Translations under genes and position numbers: made by a program
Notes under the pieces: generated by a model
Told to the model about the DNA's origin: nothing
The model's input: the letters and a program-made list of their open reading frames with translations, nothing else
Database searches by the model: none
Shown here: in pieces, positions 34,709 through 47,068 of the stretch
Position numbering within the stretch: position 1 is the first letter of the stretch
Layout of the letters: each line of letters opens with the position of its first letter
NCBI GenBank assembly: GCA_963717125.1
Contig: CAVQVG010000009.1
Coordinates: forward strand, 62,001-126,000
Direction: 5' to 3'
DNA from: RYN-230 sp963717125
Lineage (GTDB): Bacteria; Actinomycetota; Actinomycetes; Streptosporangiales; Streptosporangiaceae
Length of the DNA: 64,000 nucleotides

Positions 34709-34977
34709 GCTGTTCCCCTCCTGAGCAGCCGAACCGGGCCCATGCCTAGTGGCCTGCCCCAAGTGTGGCGACAAACGCCGGTTTTCTCCTTTGATTCCGT
34801 AAAAAGCTGCCGGTTGGTGATCTAGAGGGCGCGGTGGTGACCGTGCAGCGGGAACGGGAGGTGGTGAAGCGGGAAGGGAAGGTGGGTGGGGTCTGGGCGG
34901 GATGCTGATCCGGGGCGGCCGATCGGGAGCCGGATGCCGGTAGCCGGTCCTGGGCCGGGTCCCGGCGGCCGTAGGGT

Positions 34978-35967
34978 ATGCAGGTGCAATCGCTCGTGTC
35001 GATCCAAGAGATCAGGGCCGCCGCCGCGGCCCTGGCGGGCGTGGCGGTACGCACCCCGCTGGTGCCGTTCCCCGGCGCGGACCCGCCGCTGCTGGTCAAG
35101 CCGGAGTCGCTGCAGCCGACCGGCGCGTTCAAGCTCCGCGGCGCCTATGCGGCGATGAACACGCTGCCCGCGGCCGCGCGGGAGCGCGGCGTGATCACTC
35201 ACTCCAGCGGCAACCACGGCCTGGCCGTGGCGTACGCGGCCGCCCTGCTCGAGATGCCCGCGATCGTGGTGGTACCGGAGGACGCTGCCCCGGTCAAAGT
35301 GGCCGCCATCCGCGCGCTGGGCGCCGAGATCGTCATCTCCGCACCCAACCTGGCCGCCCGGCTGGCCGCCACCCGTGACCTGGCCGCGCAGCGCGGCGCG
35401 GTGTCCATCCCGCCGTTCGACGACCGCCGGGTGATCGCCGGGCAGGGCACCGTCGGCCTGGAGATCGCCGCCGACAGCCCCCGCGTGGACCTGGTCGTCG
35501 TGCCGGTGGGTGGCGGCGGGCTGATCTCCGGCGTGGCCGCCGCGGTCCGCGCGCTCCACCCGGAGGCGGCCATCATCGGCGTCGAGCCCGCGCTGGCCGC
35601 GGACGCCCGTGATTCGCTGCACGAAGGCCATCAGGTGGCCTGGCCGCCCGGCGCGACACACCGGACGATCGCCGACTCGCTCCGCGTGGACCAGGTCGGC
35701 GCGCTGCCCATGCAGCACATGCTGGAACTGGTGGACGACATCGTCACGGTCACCGAGGACGAGATCCGCGCGGCGATACGCCGGCTGGCCTTGGAGGCCC
35801 GGCTGATCGCGGAACCCGGTGGCGCGGTCGCGGTGGCCGCGTGCCTGTTCCGCCGGGCCGACCTGCCCGCCGCGGACACCACGGTCGCGGTGCTCTCCGG
35901 CGGCAACATCGACCCGGCCATGCTGCTGTCGATCCTCGGTGCGGCCCCGGTGAGCGTGCCTGGGTAG
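34978..35967 (+). CDS. PLP-dependent threonine/serine dehydratase
   Basis: 329 residues from ATG 34978. It is a fold-type II PLP enzyme: cofactor Lys in PTGAFKLRGAYAAM, SSGNHGLAVAYAAALL and the phosphate-binding glycine loop VPVGGGGLISG. It lacks the C-terminal ACT domain of biosynthetic IlvA, so it is likely a catabolic threonine/serine dehydratase or a serine/hydroxyaspartate racemase-type enzyme. The product would be 2-oxobutanoate or pyruvate. The DUF4229 gene is 12 bp downstream. Confidence 0.85.
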   Translation: MQVQSLVSIQEIRAAAAALAGVAVRTPLVPFPGADPPLLVKPESLQPTGAFKLRGAYAAMNTLPAAARERGVITHSSGNHGLAVAYAAALLEMPAIVVVPEDAAPVKVAAIRALGAEIVISAPNLAARLAATRDLAAQRGAVSIPPFDDRRVIAGQGTVGLEIAADSPRVDLVVVPVGGGGLISGVAAAVRALHPEAAIIGVEPALAADARDSLHEGHQVAWPPGATHRTIADSLRVDQVGALPMQHMLELVDDIVTVTEDEIRAAIRRLALEARLIAEPGGAVAVAACLFRRADLPAADTTVAVLSGGNIDPAMLLSILGAAPVSVPG

Positions 35968-35979
35968 GCTGACCCTGCT

Positions 35980-36333
35980 ATGCGATCCGTACTTGCCTAC
36001 ACCACGGCCCGGCTGCTGCTGTTCGTCGCGGCCACCGGGCTGCTGTACCTGGCCGGGGCCCGCGGCCTGCTACTGCTCGGGCTGGCCCTGCTGGCCAGCG
36101 GCATCGCCAGCTACGTGGTGCTCTCCCGGCAGCGGGACCGGATGTCCGGCGCGCTGTCCGCCCGGCTGTCCGGCGCGCGCAGCCGGGTCGGTGAGTTCCG
36201 CAGCCGGCTGGACGCCGGAGCGCGCGCCGAGGACGTGGACGACGAGCCCAGCCCGGCCCGTGTGCCCGGACAGGCCCGTGTGCCCGGACAGGCCAGTGTG
36301 CCCGGGCCGGCCGACCGGGACGGCCAGGCCTAG
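35980..36333 (+). CDS. DUF4229 membrane protein
   Basis: 117 residues with two adjacent hydrophobic helices (residues ~7-25 and ~29-48) then a basic/polar tail (SRQRDRMSGALSARLSGARS). This matches the DUF4229 family, found across actinobacteria, function unknown. The end carries an 18-bp minisatellite (RVPGQA units). Its stop overlaps the convergent APS-kinase gene by 4 bp. Confidence 0.75.
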   Translation: MRSVLAYTTARLLLFVAATGLLYLAGARGLLLLGLALLASGIASYVVLSRQRDRMSGALSARLSGARSRVGEFRSRLDAGARAEDVDDEPSPARVPGQARVPGQASVPGPADRDGQA

Positions 36334-37961
36334 CCGTCGCCGGGGGCGAGCCAGCCGCCGGAGACCAGCAGGTGCAGGATCGAGGCCAGGGCTTCCTGGC
36401 GGCTCAGCACCGAGGTGTCGATGACCAGGTCCGCGTCCTCGGGTTCCTCATACGGGTCGGACACCCCGGTGAAGTGGTCGATGAGCCCAGCCCGTGCCTT
36501 GGCGTACAGGCCCTTGCGGTCCCGGGCCTCGCACACCTCGGCCGGGGTGGCCACGTAGATCAGCAGAAAGTCGCCGACCTCCTGCACTGCGCGCCGCACG
36601 TCGCGCCGGGCCTGGGCGTAGGGCGCGATCGGCGCGCAGATGGCGATACCGCCGTGCCGGGCGATCTCGGTGGCCACGAAGCCGATCCGGGCGATGTTCA
36701 GGTCCCGGTCGGCGCGGGAGAAGGTCAGCCCGGCCGACAGCAACGCACGGACCAGGTCACCGTCGAGCAGCGACACGGTCCGGTCCCCGCGCTCACTCAA
36801 CGCGTCGCGGAGCGCGCGGGCCAGCGTGGACTTGCCTGAGCCGGACAACCCGGTGAAGAGCACGACCAGCCCGCGCTGGCTGCGCGGCGGCCGGGCCCGG
36901 CGTAGTTCCGCGGCCACCGCCGGGGGCGTGAACCAGGCTGGTATCTCCTCGCCCCGGTCGAGCAGATCGTCGAGCTCGCCGGTGGCCAGGTCGGTGCGTT
37001 CGGTGCCCGCCTCGATCAGGGCCAGCGGGCGCCATACCTCGGCCGTGGGGTCGTACGCCCAGTCGCCCGGGGAGATCACCGGGATGACCGGCGCGGGCCG
37101 CACTCCGTCGGTGCCCAGCCCGGCTGGCGCGTCGGCCAGCAGGTGCGTCGCGCCGTAGGCGGCCGCGACGCGGGCCTGCAGCGCCAGGTCGTCGGCTGGG
37201 CTGGCCGAGCCGCGGCGCAGCGGCACCGGGATGACCATGGTGCCCTGGGGCAGGCCGCGCGCGGCGGCCCGCACCGTCCGGACCAGCGCGTCCGGCCGGA
37301 GCACGATCTCGGCCGGCCCGGCCACCCGGGGCAGCAGCAGCAGCCGGGCCTTCAGCTGGCTGGCCGCGTGCCGCAGCTGGCCGATCTGCCGGGAATGCAA
37401 GGGCGCGCTGGTCACGTAGCCCAGCACCGGAGTGCCGGCCAGTTCCGCGCGCACCTCGGCGGGCCGCCGCCGGAGGTCACGGAACGGCCCGTGCTCGGGC
37501 GGGCGGAGCGCGGTCACCGGGCCGCTGAGCCGGATCAGCGGCGGGCCCGCGTCCGGACGGCCGTCGGCTGGCCAGACGTCGGTGGGCCAGACGCCGGTGG
37601 GCCAGACATCGGTGGAGCGGTCCAGCGGCAGCCGGTCGGTGCTGTCCAGCCCGGCCAGCCCCGTGATATCCAGCACAGCAAGAGGCGTGCCTTCCGGGTC
37701 CTGGAGCAGCAGCCGGGCCGTGTCCGGCTTGATGCTGCCGGCGGGCACGTCCAGGGTGACCGGCACCGGCCATGCAGTGCCGTCCGGCAGCGTGCCTCCG
37801 GCGCTGACCGACATCACCTCAGCCGGCGTCAGGTACCCGCGCAGCGGCGCGAACGCGCCGGTGAGCAGTAGCTCCAGATCGCCTAGCTGCCCCTCGTCCA
37901 GGGTCAGCGAGGGAAGCCCGGCCAGCTGCGCGGAGATCCCCGCCGACGCCTCAGCCTGCAC
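36330..37961 (-). CDS. Adenylylsulfate (APS) kinase fused to a degenerate ATP-sulfurylase-like domain
   Basis: 543 residues. Residues ~10-110 resemble the sulfurylase PUA-like part (DLELLLTGAFAPLRGYLTP). Residues ~170-320 resemble the nucleotidyltransferase domain, but the expected QxRNPxHxxH is replaced (TSAPLHSRQIGQ) and the GRDHAG loop is missing, so sulfurylase activity is doubtful. Residues ~370-535 are a full APS kinase: P-loop GLSGSGKSTLARAL, DGDLVRALL, a conserved YEEPEDADL. It would make PAPS from APS. A three-copy 15-bp repeat (37565-37615) encodes WPTGVWPTD units. Confidence 0.85.
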   Translation of the reverse strand: MQAEASAGISAQLAGLPSLTLDEGQLGDLELLLTGAFAPLRGYLTPAEVMSVSAGGTLPDGTAWPVPVTLDVPAGSIKPDTARLLLQDPEGTPLAVLDITGLAGLDSTDRLPLDRSTDVWPTGVWPTDVWPADGRPDAGPPLIRLSGPVTALRPPEHGPFRDLRRRPAEVRAELAGTPVLGYVTSAPLHSRQIGQLRHAASQLKARLLLLPRVAGPAEIVLRPDALVRTVRAAARGLPQGTMVIPVPLRRGSASPADDLALQARVAAAYGATHLLADAPAGLGTDGVRPAPVIPVISPGDWAYDPTAEVWRPLALIEAGTERTDLATGELDDLLDRGEEIPAWFTPPAVAAELRRARPPRSQRGLVVLFTGLSGSGKSTLARALRDALSERGDRTVSLLDGDLVRALLSAGLTFSRADRDLNIARIGFVATEIARHGGIAICAPIAPYAQARRDVRRAVQEVGDFLLIYVATPAEVCEARDRKGLYAKARAGLIDHFTGVSDPYEEPEDADLVIDTSVLSRQEALASILHLLVSGGWLAPGDG

Positions 37962-38026
37962 GATTCCCCCTCTATCCTGCCGCCCGTAGCCACCGGCCGC
38001 ATCCAGCCGGGCAAGCAGAGGCTACA

Positions 38027-38932
38027 TCAGAGGATGCGGGCGAACCGGTTCTCCGGCTTGCGCAGCACGTAGAGGAACTCTTCGTGGTCGGCGGTCAGGC
38101 GCCGCCCGGACAGCCAGGCCACCGCCTGCTGCGCGGCCAGGTAGCCGCGCGGGGCCGGCCGCAGCCCGCCGGCCAGCCCGCCGAGCGGCTGGCGCTCGGC
38201 GATCACCAGGCCGCGGAGCAGGACGTAAGACTGGATGCCACGGACCGAGGCGAGCCGCTCGTACACCGCCGGATGCGGCCCGGGGCGTCCCGGCCGGTGC
38301 CTGCGCCAGATCGCCCCGCGCAGCCAGCCGGGCAGCGCCCGGTCCAGGAAGCCCGCCGCGGCGTCCCGGTCCCGGATCTGCAGCAGCAGCAGGCCGCCCG
38401 GCTTGACCGCGCCGGTCAGCCGGTCGAGCACCAGTTCGGCGTGTTCGATCCGGTCCAGCAGGAGGGTGCAGGCCACGATGTCGTAGGACCGCTGAGGCAG
38501 CGGGATGGTGCGCAGGTCGCCGAGTGTGCAGCGGCTCAGGTCCGGGTGCGTGGCCAGCGCGGCCCGGTTGACCGGCTGATCGTCGTCGACCAGGGTGACG
38601 ATGATGTCGGCGCCGTCCCGCAGGCTGCCCAGGCCCAGGTCGCCAGCCGCGGTGACCGCACCGGCCAGCAGCACGGCGACCTGCTGGCCGAAACGTTCCG
38701 CCGCGTACCCCTGCGCCCACCTGGTGAAAAGGCTGGTCTCCGCCGTGGTTTCCGGCGGTCCTGGCTGGCGCTGCGCTTGCCGCGCGCGCACTGATCGCGC
38801 TTCCGGGGCCCGTGCTGATTGCGTTTCGGGGGCCCGTGCTGATTGCGTTTCGGGGGGAGGCGCCGATCGGCCCCCGCTCGAGCGCGCAGACTGGCCGGTA
38901 TCGCCCCCCGGCACACCGCTGACCGATGTCAC
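38027..38932 (-). CDS. SAM-dependent class I methyltransferase-like protein
   Basis: 301 residues from GTG 38932. A disordered N-terminal ~65 residues includes tandem ETQSARAP units (24-bp repeat). The remainder is a Rossmann methyltransferase fold: YDIVACTLLLDRIEHAELVL, LTGAVKPGGLLLLQIRD. The usual SAM-binding GxGxG lies in a divergent region (near ADIIVTLVDDDQPVNRAAL, with the acidic residue). Substrate unknown. It is 65 bp upstream of the APS-kinase gene on the same strand, so a joint role in sulfated or methylated product formation is possible. Confidence 0.7.
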   Translation of the reverse strand: MTSVSGVPGGDTGQSARSSGGRSAPPPETQSARAPETQSARAPEARSVRARQAQRQPGPPETTAETSLFTRWAQGYAAERFGQQVAVLLAGAVTAAGDLGLGSLRDGADIIVTLVDDDQPVNRAALATHPDLSRCTLGDLRTIPLPQRSYDIVACTLLLDRIEHAELVLDRLTGAVKPGGLLLLQIRDRDAAAGFLDRALPGWLRGAIWRRHRPGRPGPHPAVYERLASVRGIQSYVLLRGLVIAERQPLGGLAGGLRPAPRGYLAAQQAVAWLSGRRLTADHEEFLYVLRKPENRFARIL

Positions 38933-39129
38933 AAACCCCTAAACTAGCCCTCTGCCTGCGGATAGTCACGGTTCATGGGCCCGGTTTACCCGCCGCCCTG
39001 TGCCGAGCTGTCGGTGGGCACCCCTAAGCTAGAGGTATCCCGCCTGGTTCAACGTAGCCCCGCTGCCCGCCAGTGCGGGCCTTTCGTGCTGCCTCCCGTG
39101 GCCGCCACTACGGGCCGATCAAGGACACC

Positions 39130-42831
<3,702 letters not shown>

Positions 42832-42853
42832 AGGAGAAGAAAGGGACACCTTC

Positions 42854-43537
42854 GTGCTCCGCACCCCCATCATCCTGACCGCCGCGGCGCTGGCCGCGGC
42901 GCTCGCGCTGTCCGCCTGCGGGTCCGTCAAGCTGGGCGCGGCGGCGGTCACCAGCGACCAGCGGATCGCGTCCGCCACGGTGGCCGCCGAGGTGAGCAAC
43001 CTCAACCAGGCCTACCTGGCGGACAAGGCCAAGATCCAGCTTCAGTTCGCCGCGTCGCAGATGCCGCAGGAGGTGCTGAGCTGGCTGCTCCGGTTCAAGG
43101 TGCGGGAGCAGATGGCGGAGCGGTACGGCATCACGGTGACCCAGACCCAGGTGCAGGACGCGCTGTCGTCGATTTCCGCGCAGGCCAAGCAGAGCGGGGT
43201 CACCGCGACCGCGCTGGCCGTGGCCAACGGGGTGCCGCCGGACCAGCTGACCGAGCTGGGCCGGTACGTGGCCATCCAGAACGCGGTCCTGGACCGGCTG
43301 GACGGCGGCAAGCTGCCCACCGCCACACCCGCGCTGCAGACGCTGAGCAACCAGTTCGACACCTCGCAGTGCGTGGCCGCCAAGAGCCTCGGCATCCAGG
43401 TCAACCCGCAGTACGGGGCGCTCGACTACCGGGGCATCAGCGTCGTGCCCGCGGCGGACAAGCTGTCCGCGCTGCCCGGCAAGCCGTCTCCCTCGCCGAC
43501 CGGGACCGCGGCGCCACAGCTCAGCCCGCACTGCTGA
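42854..43537 (+). CDS. SurA-like N-terminal-domain lipoprotein
   Basis: 227 residues from GTG 42854, with GAGGAGAAGAAAGG before it. A lipoprotein signal ends in lipobox LALSAC (residues ~15-20). The rest is helical and matches the SurA N-terminal chaperone domain (LLRFKVREQMAERYGITVTQTQVQDAL). No parvulin domain follows, so it is a chaperone-like or inactive relative of peptidyl-prolyl isomerases. The position between mfd and mazG is conserved in actinobacteria. Its TGA overlaps mazG. Confidence 0.8.
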   Translation: MLRTPIILTAAALAAALALSACGSVKLGAAAVTSDQRIASATVAAEVSNLNQAYLADKAKIQLQFAASQMPQEVLSWLLRFKVREQMAERYGITVTQTQVQDALSSISAQAKQSGVTATALAVANGVPPDQLTELGRYVAIQNAVLDRLDGGKLPTATPALQTLSNQFDTSQCVAAKSLGIQVNPQYGALDYRGISVVPAADKLSALPGKPSPSPTGTAAPQLSPHC

Positions 43538-44598
43538 TGCGGCGGCTCGTCCTGCTGGTGACCGCGCCGACGGTCCGGGCCGGGCTGCTCAGCTGGCCCG
43601 CCTGGCAGGCGCTGCACGGCGCGGCCCGGGTGCTGGCCGCCGCCGCGGATGATCCGCTGCTGCCCGCGCTGGACGAGTCGGGTGTGCGCTGGGAGCTGCT
43701 GCCGGGCGCGGCCGGGGCGGGCCCGGCCGAGCTGGCCCGGCTGCTCACCGCGGCGGTGACGGACGGGCCCGATCCGGGGGACGTAGTTTGGCTGTGCCGC
43801 CGCGACCCGCCCGGGCGCCCGGCGGGCGTGCTGCCCGGGGCGGTTGTGCTGGCCGACGAGCTGGGCGGCCCCGATGGGCCGGCCGATACCGCCGTTGAGC
43901 TGCTGTACGGTGCCACGGCGCTGCCCGGCGGGGAGCTGCTGACCCTGGTCTCGGTGATGGACACGCTGCGCCGGAACTGCCCGTGGGACGCCAAGCAGAC
44001 GCACGAGTCGCTCGCCCCGTACCTGATCGAGGAGTCCTACGAGGCGCTGGACGCGCTGGAGAGCGGGGACCGCAAGGCGCTCCGCGAGGAACTCGGCGAC
44101 GTGCTGCTGCAGGTGATGTTCCACGCCCGGGTGGCCGAGGAGCGGGCCGACGAGACCGGCTTCGCCGTGGATGACGTGGCCGACGGCATCGTGACCAAGC
44201 TGGTCCGCAGGCATCCGCACGTGTTCGCGGACGTGGCCGTGTCCGGTGCGGAGGACGTCAAGCGCAACTGGGACGCGATCAAGGCGGCGGAACGCGAATC
44301 GGCGACCGGGGTCCCGGGATCTGCGCTGGATGGCGTGCCGTTCGGCCAGCCTGCCCTCGCGCTGGCCGCCCAGCTGCAGCGGCGGGCCGAACGGGCCGGG
44401 GTCCCCCCGGAGCTGGCCGGCGAGCCGGGTGCGGAAGCCGCGGCTGGGGAGCGGCTCGGCGCCGAGCTGTTCGAGCTGGTGGCCCGGGCCCGGGCGCTCG
44501 GCCTCGACCCGGAGCTGGAACTGCGCGGCGCGGCCCGCCGGTACCAGGACCGGGTGCGCGCCTGGGAGGCGGCCAGCCAGGCCAGCGAGCCCAGCTAG
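43537..44598 (+). CDS. mazG: Nucleoside triphosphate pyrophosphohydrolase MazG
   Basis: 353 residues from ATG 43537. The N-terminal ~130 residues are actinobacteria-specific. The MazG core follows: LRRNCPWDAKQTHESLAPYL, EESYEALDALESGD, LREELGDVLLQVMFHARVAE, with EExxD-type Mg-binding residues. It hydrolyses (d)NTPs to monophosphates, cleansing the pool. Followed by eno. Confidence 0.93.
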   Translation: MRRLVLLVTAPTVRAGLLSWPAWQALHGAARVLAAAADDPLLPALDESGVRWELLPGAAGAGPAELARLLTAAVTDGPDPGDVVWLCRRDPPGRPAGVLPGAVVLADELGGPDGPADTAVELLYGATALPGGELLTLVSVMDTLRRNCPWDAKQTHESLAPYLIEESYEALDALESGDRKALREELGDVLLQVMFHARVAEERADETGFAVDDVADGIVTKLVRRHPHVFADVAVSGAEDVKRNWDAIKAAERESATGVPGSALDGVPFGQPALALAAQLQRRAERAGVPPELAGEPGAEAAAGERLGAELFELVARARALGLDPELELRGAARRYQDRVRAWEAASQASEPS

Positions 44599-44685
44599 GG
44601 CCGCCCGGCGTGGCCGGTGCACGGGCCGCCGGGGACTCCACTAGGCTCCAATACGGACATGTCAGCCGAGCTTTCAGGAGTCGTT

Positions 44686-45969
44686 GTGGCCTCGATCGAG
44701 GCGGTGCACGCCAGGCAGATTCTGGATTCCCGCGGAAACCCCACCCTTGAGGTCGAAGTCGCCCTCGACGACGGCTCGCTGGGCCGTGCGGCCGCGCCGA
44801 GCGGCGCCTCCACCGGTGCCTTCGAAGCGGTAGAACTGCGCGACGGCGGCGACGAGTACGGCGGCAAGGCGGTCACCAAGGCCGTCCAGGGCATCATCGA
44901 TGAGATCCAGCCCGAGCTGCTCGGCTTCGACGCCGACGACCAGCGCCTGGTGGACCAGGCGATGATCGACCTGGACCGCACGCCGGACAAGTCGAAGCTC
45001 GGCGCGAACGCCATCACCGGGGTCAGCATGGCGGTGGCCAAGGCCGCCGCCGAATCCGCGGGACTGCCGCTGTTCCGCTACCTGGGCGGCCCGAACGCGC
45101 ACCTGCTGCCGGTGCCGATGATGAACATCCTGAACGGCGGCGCACACGCGGACAACAGCGTGGACATCCAGGAATTCATGATCGCCCCGATCGGCGCGGC
45201 GTCGTTCACCGAGGCGGTGCAGTGGGGCGCGGAGACCTACCACGCGCTGAAGTCCGTGCTCAAGCAGCACGGCCTGGGCACTGGCGTGGGTGACGAGGGC
45301 GGGTTCGCGCCCGACCTGGCCAGCAACCGGGCCGCGCTCGACCTGATCGTGGAGGCAATCGGGAAGGCGGGATTCAGTCCCGGCCTGGACGTGGCGCTGG
45401 CCATCGACGCTGCGGCCACCGAATTCTTCGCGGACGGCTCGTACCGGTTCGAGGGCGCGGCCAAGGATGCGGCCGAGATGTCCCGGATCTACACCGAGTG
45501 GCTGGACGCGTACCCGATCGTGTCGCTGGAGGACCCGCTGTCCGAGGAGGACTGGGCCGGCTGGCAGGCGCTGACCGCCGCGCTCGGCGACCGGTTGCAG
45601 ATCGTGGGCGACGACATCTTCGTGACCAACCCGGAACGGATCCGCCGCGGCATCGCCGAGCGGTCGGCCAACGCGCTGCTGGTCAAGGTGAACCAGATCG
45701 GGTCGATCACCGAGACGCTGGACGCGGTGGCGCTGGCCCAGCGCAGCGGCTACGCCTGCATGATCAGCCACCGGTCCGGCGAGACGGATGACACCACGAT
45801 CTCCGACCTGTCGGTCGCCGTGAACGCCGGGCAGATCAAGGCCGGCGCACCGGCCCGTGGCGAGCGGGTGGCCAAGTACAACCAGCTGATGCGCATCGAG
45901 GAAATGCTCGACGACGCGGCCGTCTACGCAGGTGTCAGCGCCTTCCCGCGGTGGACCCCGGCTGACTGA
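44686..45969 (+). CDS. eno: Enolase
   Basis: 427 residues from GTG 44686, chosen because CAGGAG sits 5 bp upstream and the length matches enolases; ATG 44659 would add nine residues. Marks include ILDSRGNPTLEVEV, GASTGAFEAVELRD, VGDEGGFAPDLASN and SHRSGETDDTTISDLSVA. It interconverts 2-phosphoglycerate and phosphoenolpyruvate. The stop overlaps the ATG of the next gene. Confidence 0.97.
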   Translation: MASIEAVHARQILDSRGNPTLEVEVALDDGSLGRAAAPSGASTGAFEAVELRDGGDEYGGKAVTKAVQGIIDEIQPELLGFDADDQRLVDQAMIDLDRTPDKSKLGANAITGVSMAVAKAAAESAGLPLFRYLGGPNAHLLPVPMMNILNGGAHADNSVDIQEFMIAPIGAASFTEAVQWGAETYHALKSVLKQHGLGTGVGDEGGFAPDLASNRAALDLIVEAIGKAGFSPGLDVALAIDAAATEFFADGSYRFEGAAKDAAEMSRIYTEWLDAYPIVSLEDPLSEEDWAGWQALTAALGDRLQIVGDDIFVTNPERIRRGIAERSANALLVKVNQIGSITETLDAVALAQRSGYACMISHRSGETDDTTISDLSVAVNAGQIKAGAPARGERVAKYNQLMRIEEMLDDAAVYAGVSAFPRWTPAD

Positions 45970-46403
45970 TGCCCGGCCCGCAGCCCGCGCCACAGCCCGC
46001 GCCGCCGGCGGCGCAGCCGCCGGAACGCGCCCGGTTCACCAGCCGGGCGGCGGTGCTGGCCGTGGTGCTCTGCGCGATCGCGCTGAGCCTGGCCTACCCG
46101 GTGCGGGAGTACATCGCGCAGCGGCGGCAGATCGACCAGTTGCAGGCGCAGAGCGCGCAGACGGCGGCCCAGCTGGCCCGGCTGCAAGCCGAGGCGGCCC
46201 GGCTGAACGACCCGGCCTACATCGAGCAGCAGGCCCGCGACCGGCTGCACTACTGCATGCCGCGGCAGACCTGTTATGTGATCATCGGCGGCCAGCCGGC
46301 CCGCAACCCGGGCCAGGCGGCCACCGCGGTGGCCGGCACACCCTGGTACGAGCGGCTATGGTCATCGGTCCGCCAGGCCGACCACGAGCCCACTTCCCGG
46401 TGA
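45969..46403 (+). CDS. FtsB/DivIC-type septum formation protein
   Basis: 144 residues from ATG 45969. Pro/Ala-rich lead, one membrane helix (residues ~24-42), then a coiled-coil (REYIAQRRQIDQLQAQSAQT) and the typical ARDRLHYCMPRQTCYVI end. These proteins join FtsL and FtsQ in the divisome. The eno-divIC-DUF501-ppx order is conserved in actinobacteria. Copy C of the dispersed repeat begins 24 bp after the stop. Confidence 0.88.
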   Translation: MPGPQPAPQPAPPAAQPPERARFTSRAAVLAVVLCAIALSLAYPVREYIAQRRQIDQLQAQSAQTAAQLARLQAEAARLNDPAYIEQQARDRLHYCMPRQTCYVIIGGQPARNPGQAATAVAGTPWYERLWSSVRQADHEPTSR

Positions 46404-46411
46404 GTGACGTC

Positions 46412-47068
46412 GTGACTGAGTCTGGTGCCGCGCCGAAGGGGGGCGCCGCCGACTGGACTGACGAGCGAGGCACGAGCGAGGAGGGAAGGCGGCGGGTCCA
46501 AGCCCCCCGGAGGCGCAAGAAAGCAGAGCACGAGCGACGCGCGACGAGGGAAGTCGGCGGGTCCAGCCCCCCGGAGGCGCAAGGAAGCAGAGCAGAGCTA
46601 GTAGAGCTGCAGTTGGGTAGGGCCCCGCGAGGGCTGCGTGCGGTGGCGCACCGCTGCCCGTGCGGGCTGCCCGACGTGGTCGAGACCGCGCCCCGCCTGC
46701 CCGGAGGCGCTCCGTTCCCGACGTTGTTCTACCTGACCTGCCCACGCGCGGCCGCGGCGTTGAGCAGGCTGGAATCGGCTGGAGTGATGCGCGAGATGGA
46801 ACAGCGGCTGGCCGCCGAACCGGAGCTGCGCGCGGCCCAGCAGGCGGCGCACCGTGACTACCTGGCCCGCCGGGACGCGGCCGGGGCGGCGGACGGCCTG
46901 GCGCCGCTGCCGCCTGGTACGCAGAGCGCAGGCGGCATGCCGGACCGGGTGAAGTGCCTGCACGCGCTGGCCGCGCACGAGCTGGCCGTGCCGGGGGCCA
47001 ACCCGCTGGGCCGGGCAGCGCTGGACGCAGCCGGGGAGTGGTGGTCGCGCGGCCGGTGCGTGCCATGA
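46412..47068 (+). CDS. DUF501 protein with a repeat-derived N-terminal extension
   Basis: The recognisable DUF501 part begins at about 46605 (LQLGRAPRGLRAVAHRCPCG) and ends FxxRGRCVP-like before ppx; marks include FYLTCPRAAAAL and GGMPDRVKCLHALAAHEL. No ATG lies just before it. The frame is open back to GTG 46412, 9 bp after the upstream stop, giving 218 residues, of which residues ~6-58 are encoded by the repeat element. A TTG at 46613 is a shorter alternative. DUF501 function is unknown; it contains a conserved CPCG that may bind metal. The stop overlaps ppx. Confidence 0.75.
   Translation: MTESGAAPKGGAADWTDERGTSEEGRRRVQAPRRRKKAEHERRATREVGGSSPPEAQGSRAELVELQLGRAPRGLRAVAHRCPCGLPDVVETAPRLPGGAPFPTLFYLTCPRAAAALSRLESAGVMREMEQRLAAEPELRAAQQAAHRDYLARRDAAGAADGLAPLPPGTQSAGGMPDRVKCLHALAAHELAVPGANPLGRAALDAAGEWWSRGRCVP
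46427..46584. repeat. Dispersed palindromic repeat, copy C, partly duplicated
   Basis: Starts GCCGCGCCGAAGGGGGGCG and includes the shared core twice (units ending GCGGCGGGTCCA...GGAGGCGCAAG near 46482-46519 and 46553-46584). It matches copies A and B. Unlike them it lies inside an open frame that runs into the DUF501 gene. Confidence 0.8.
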
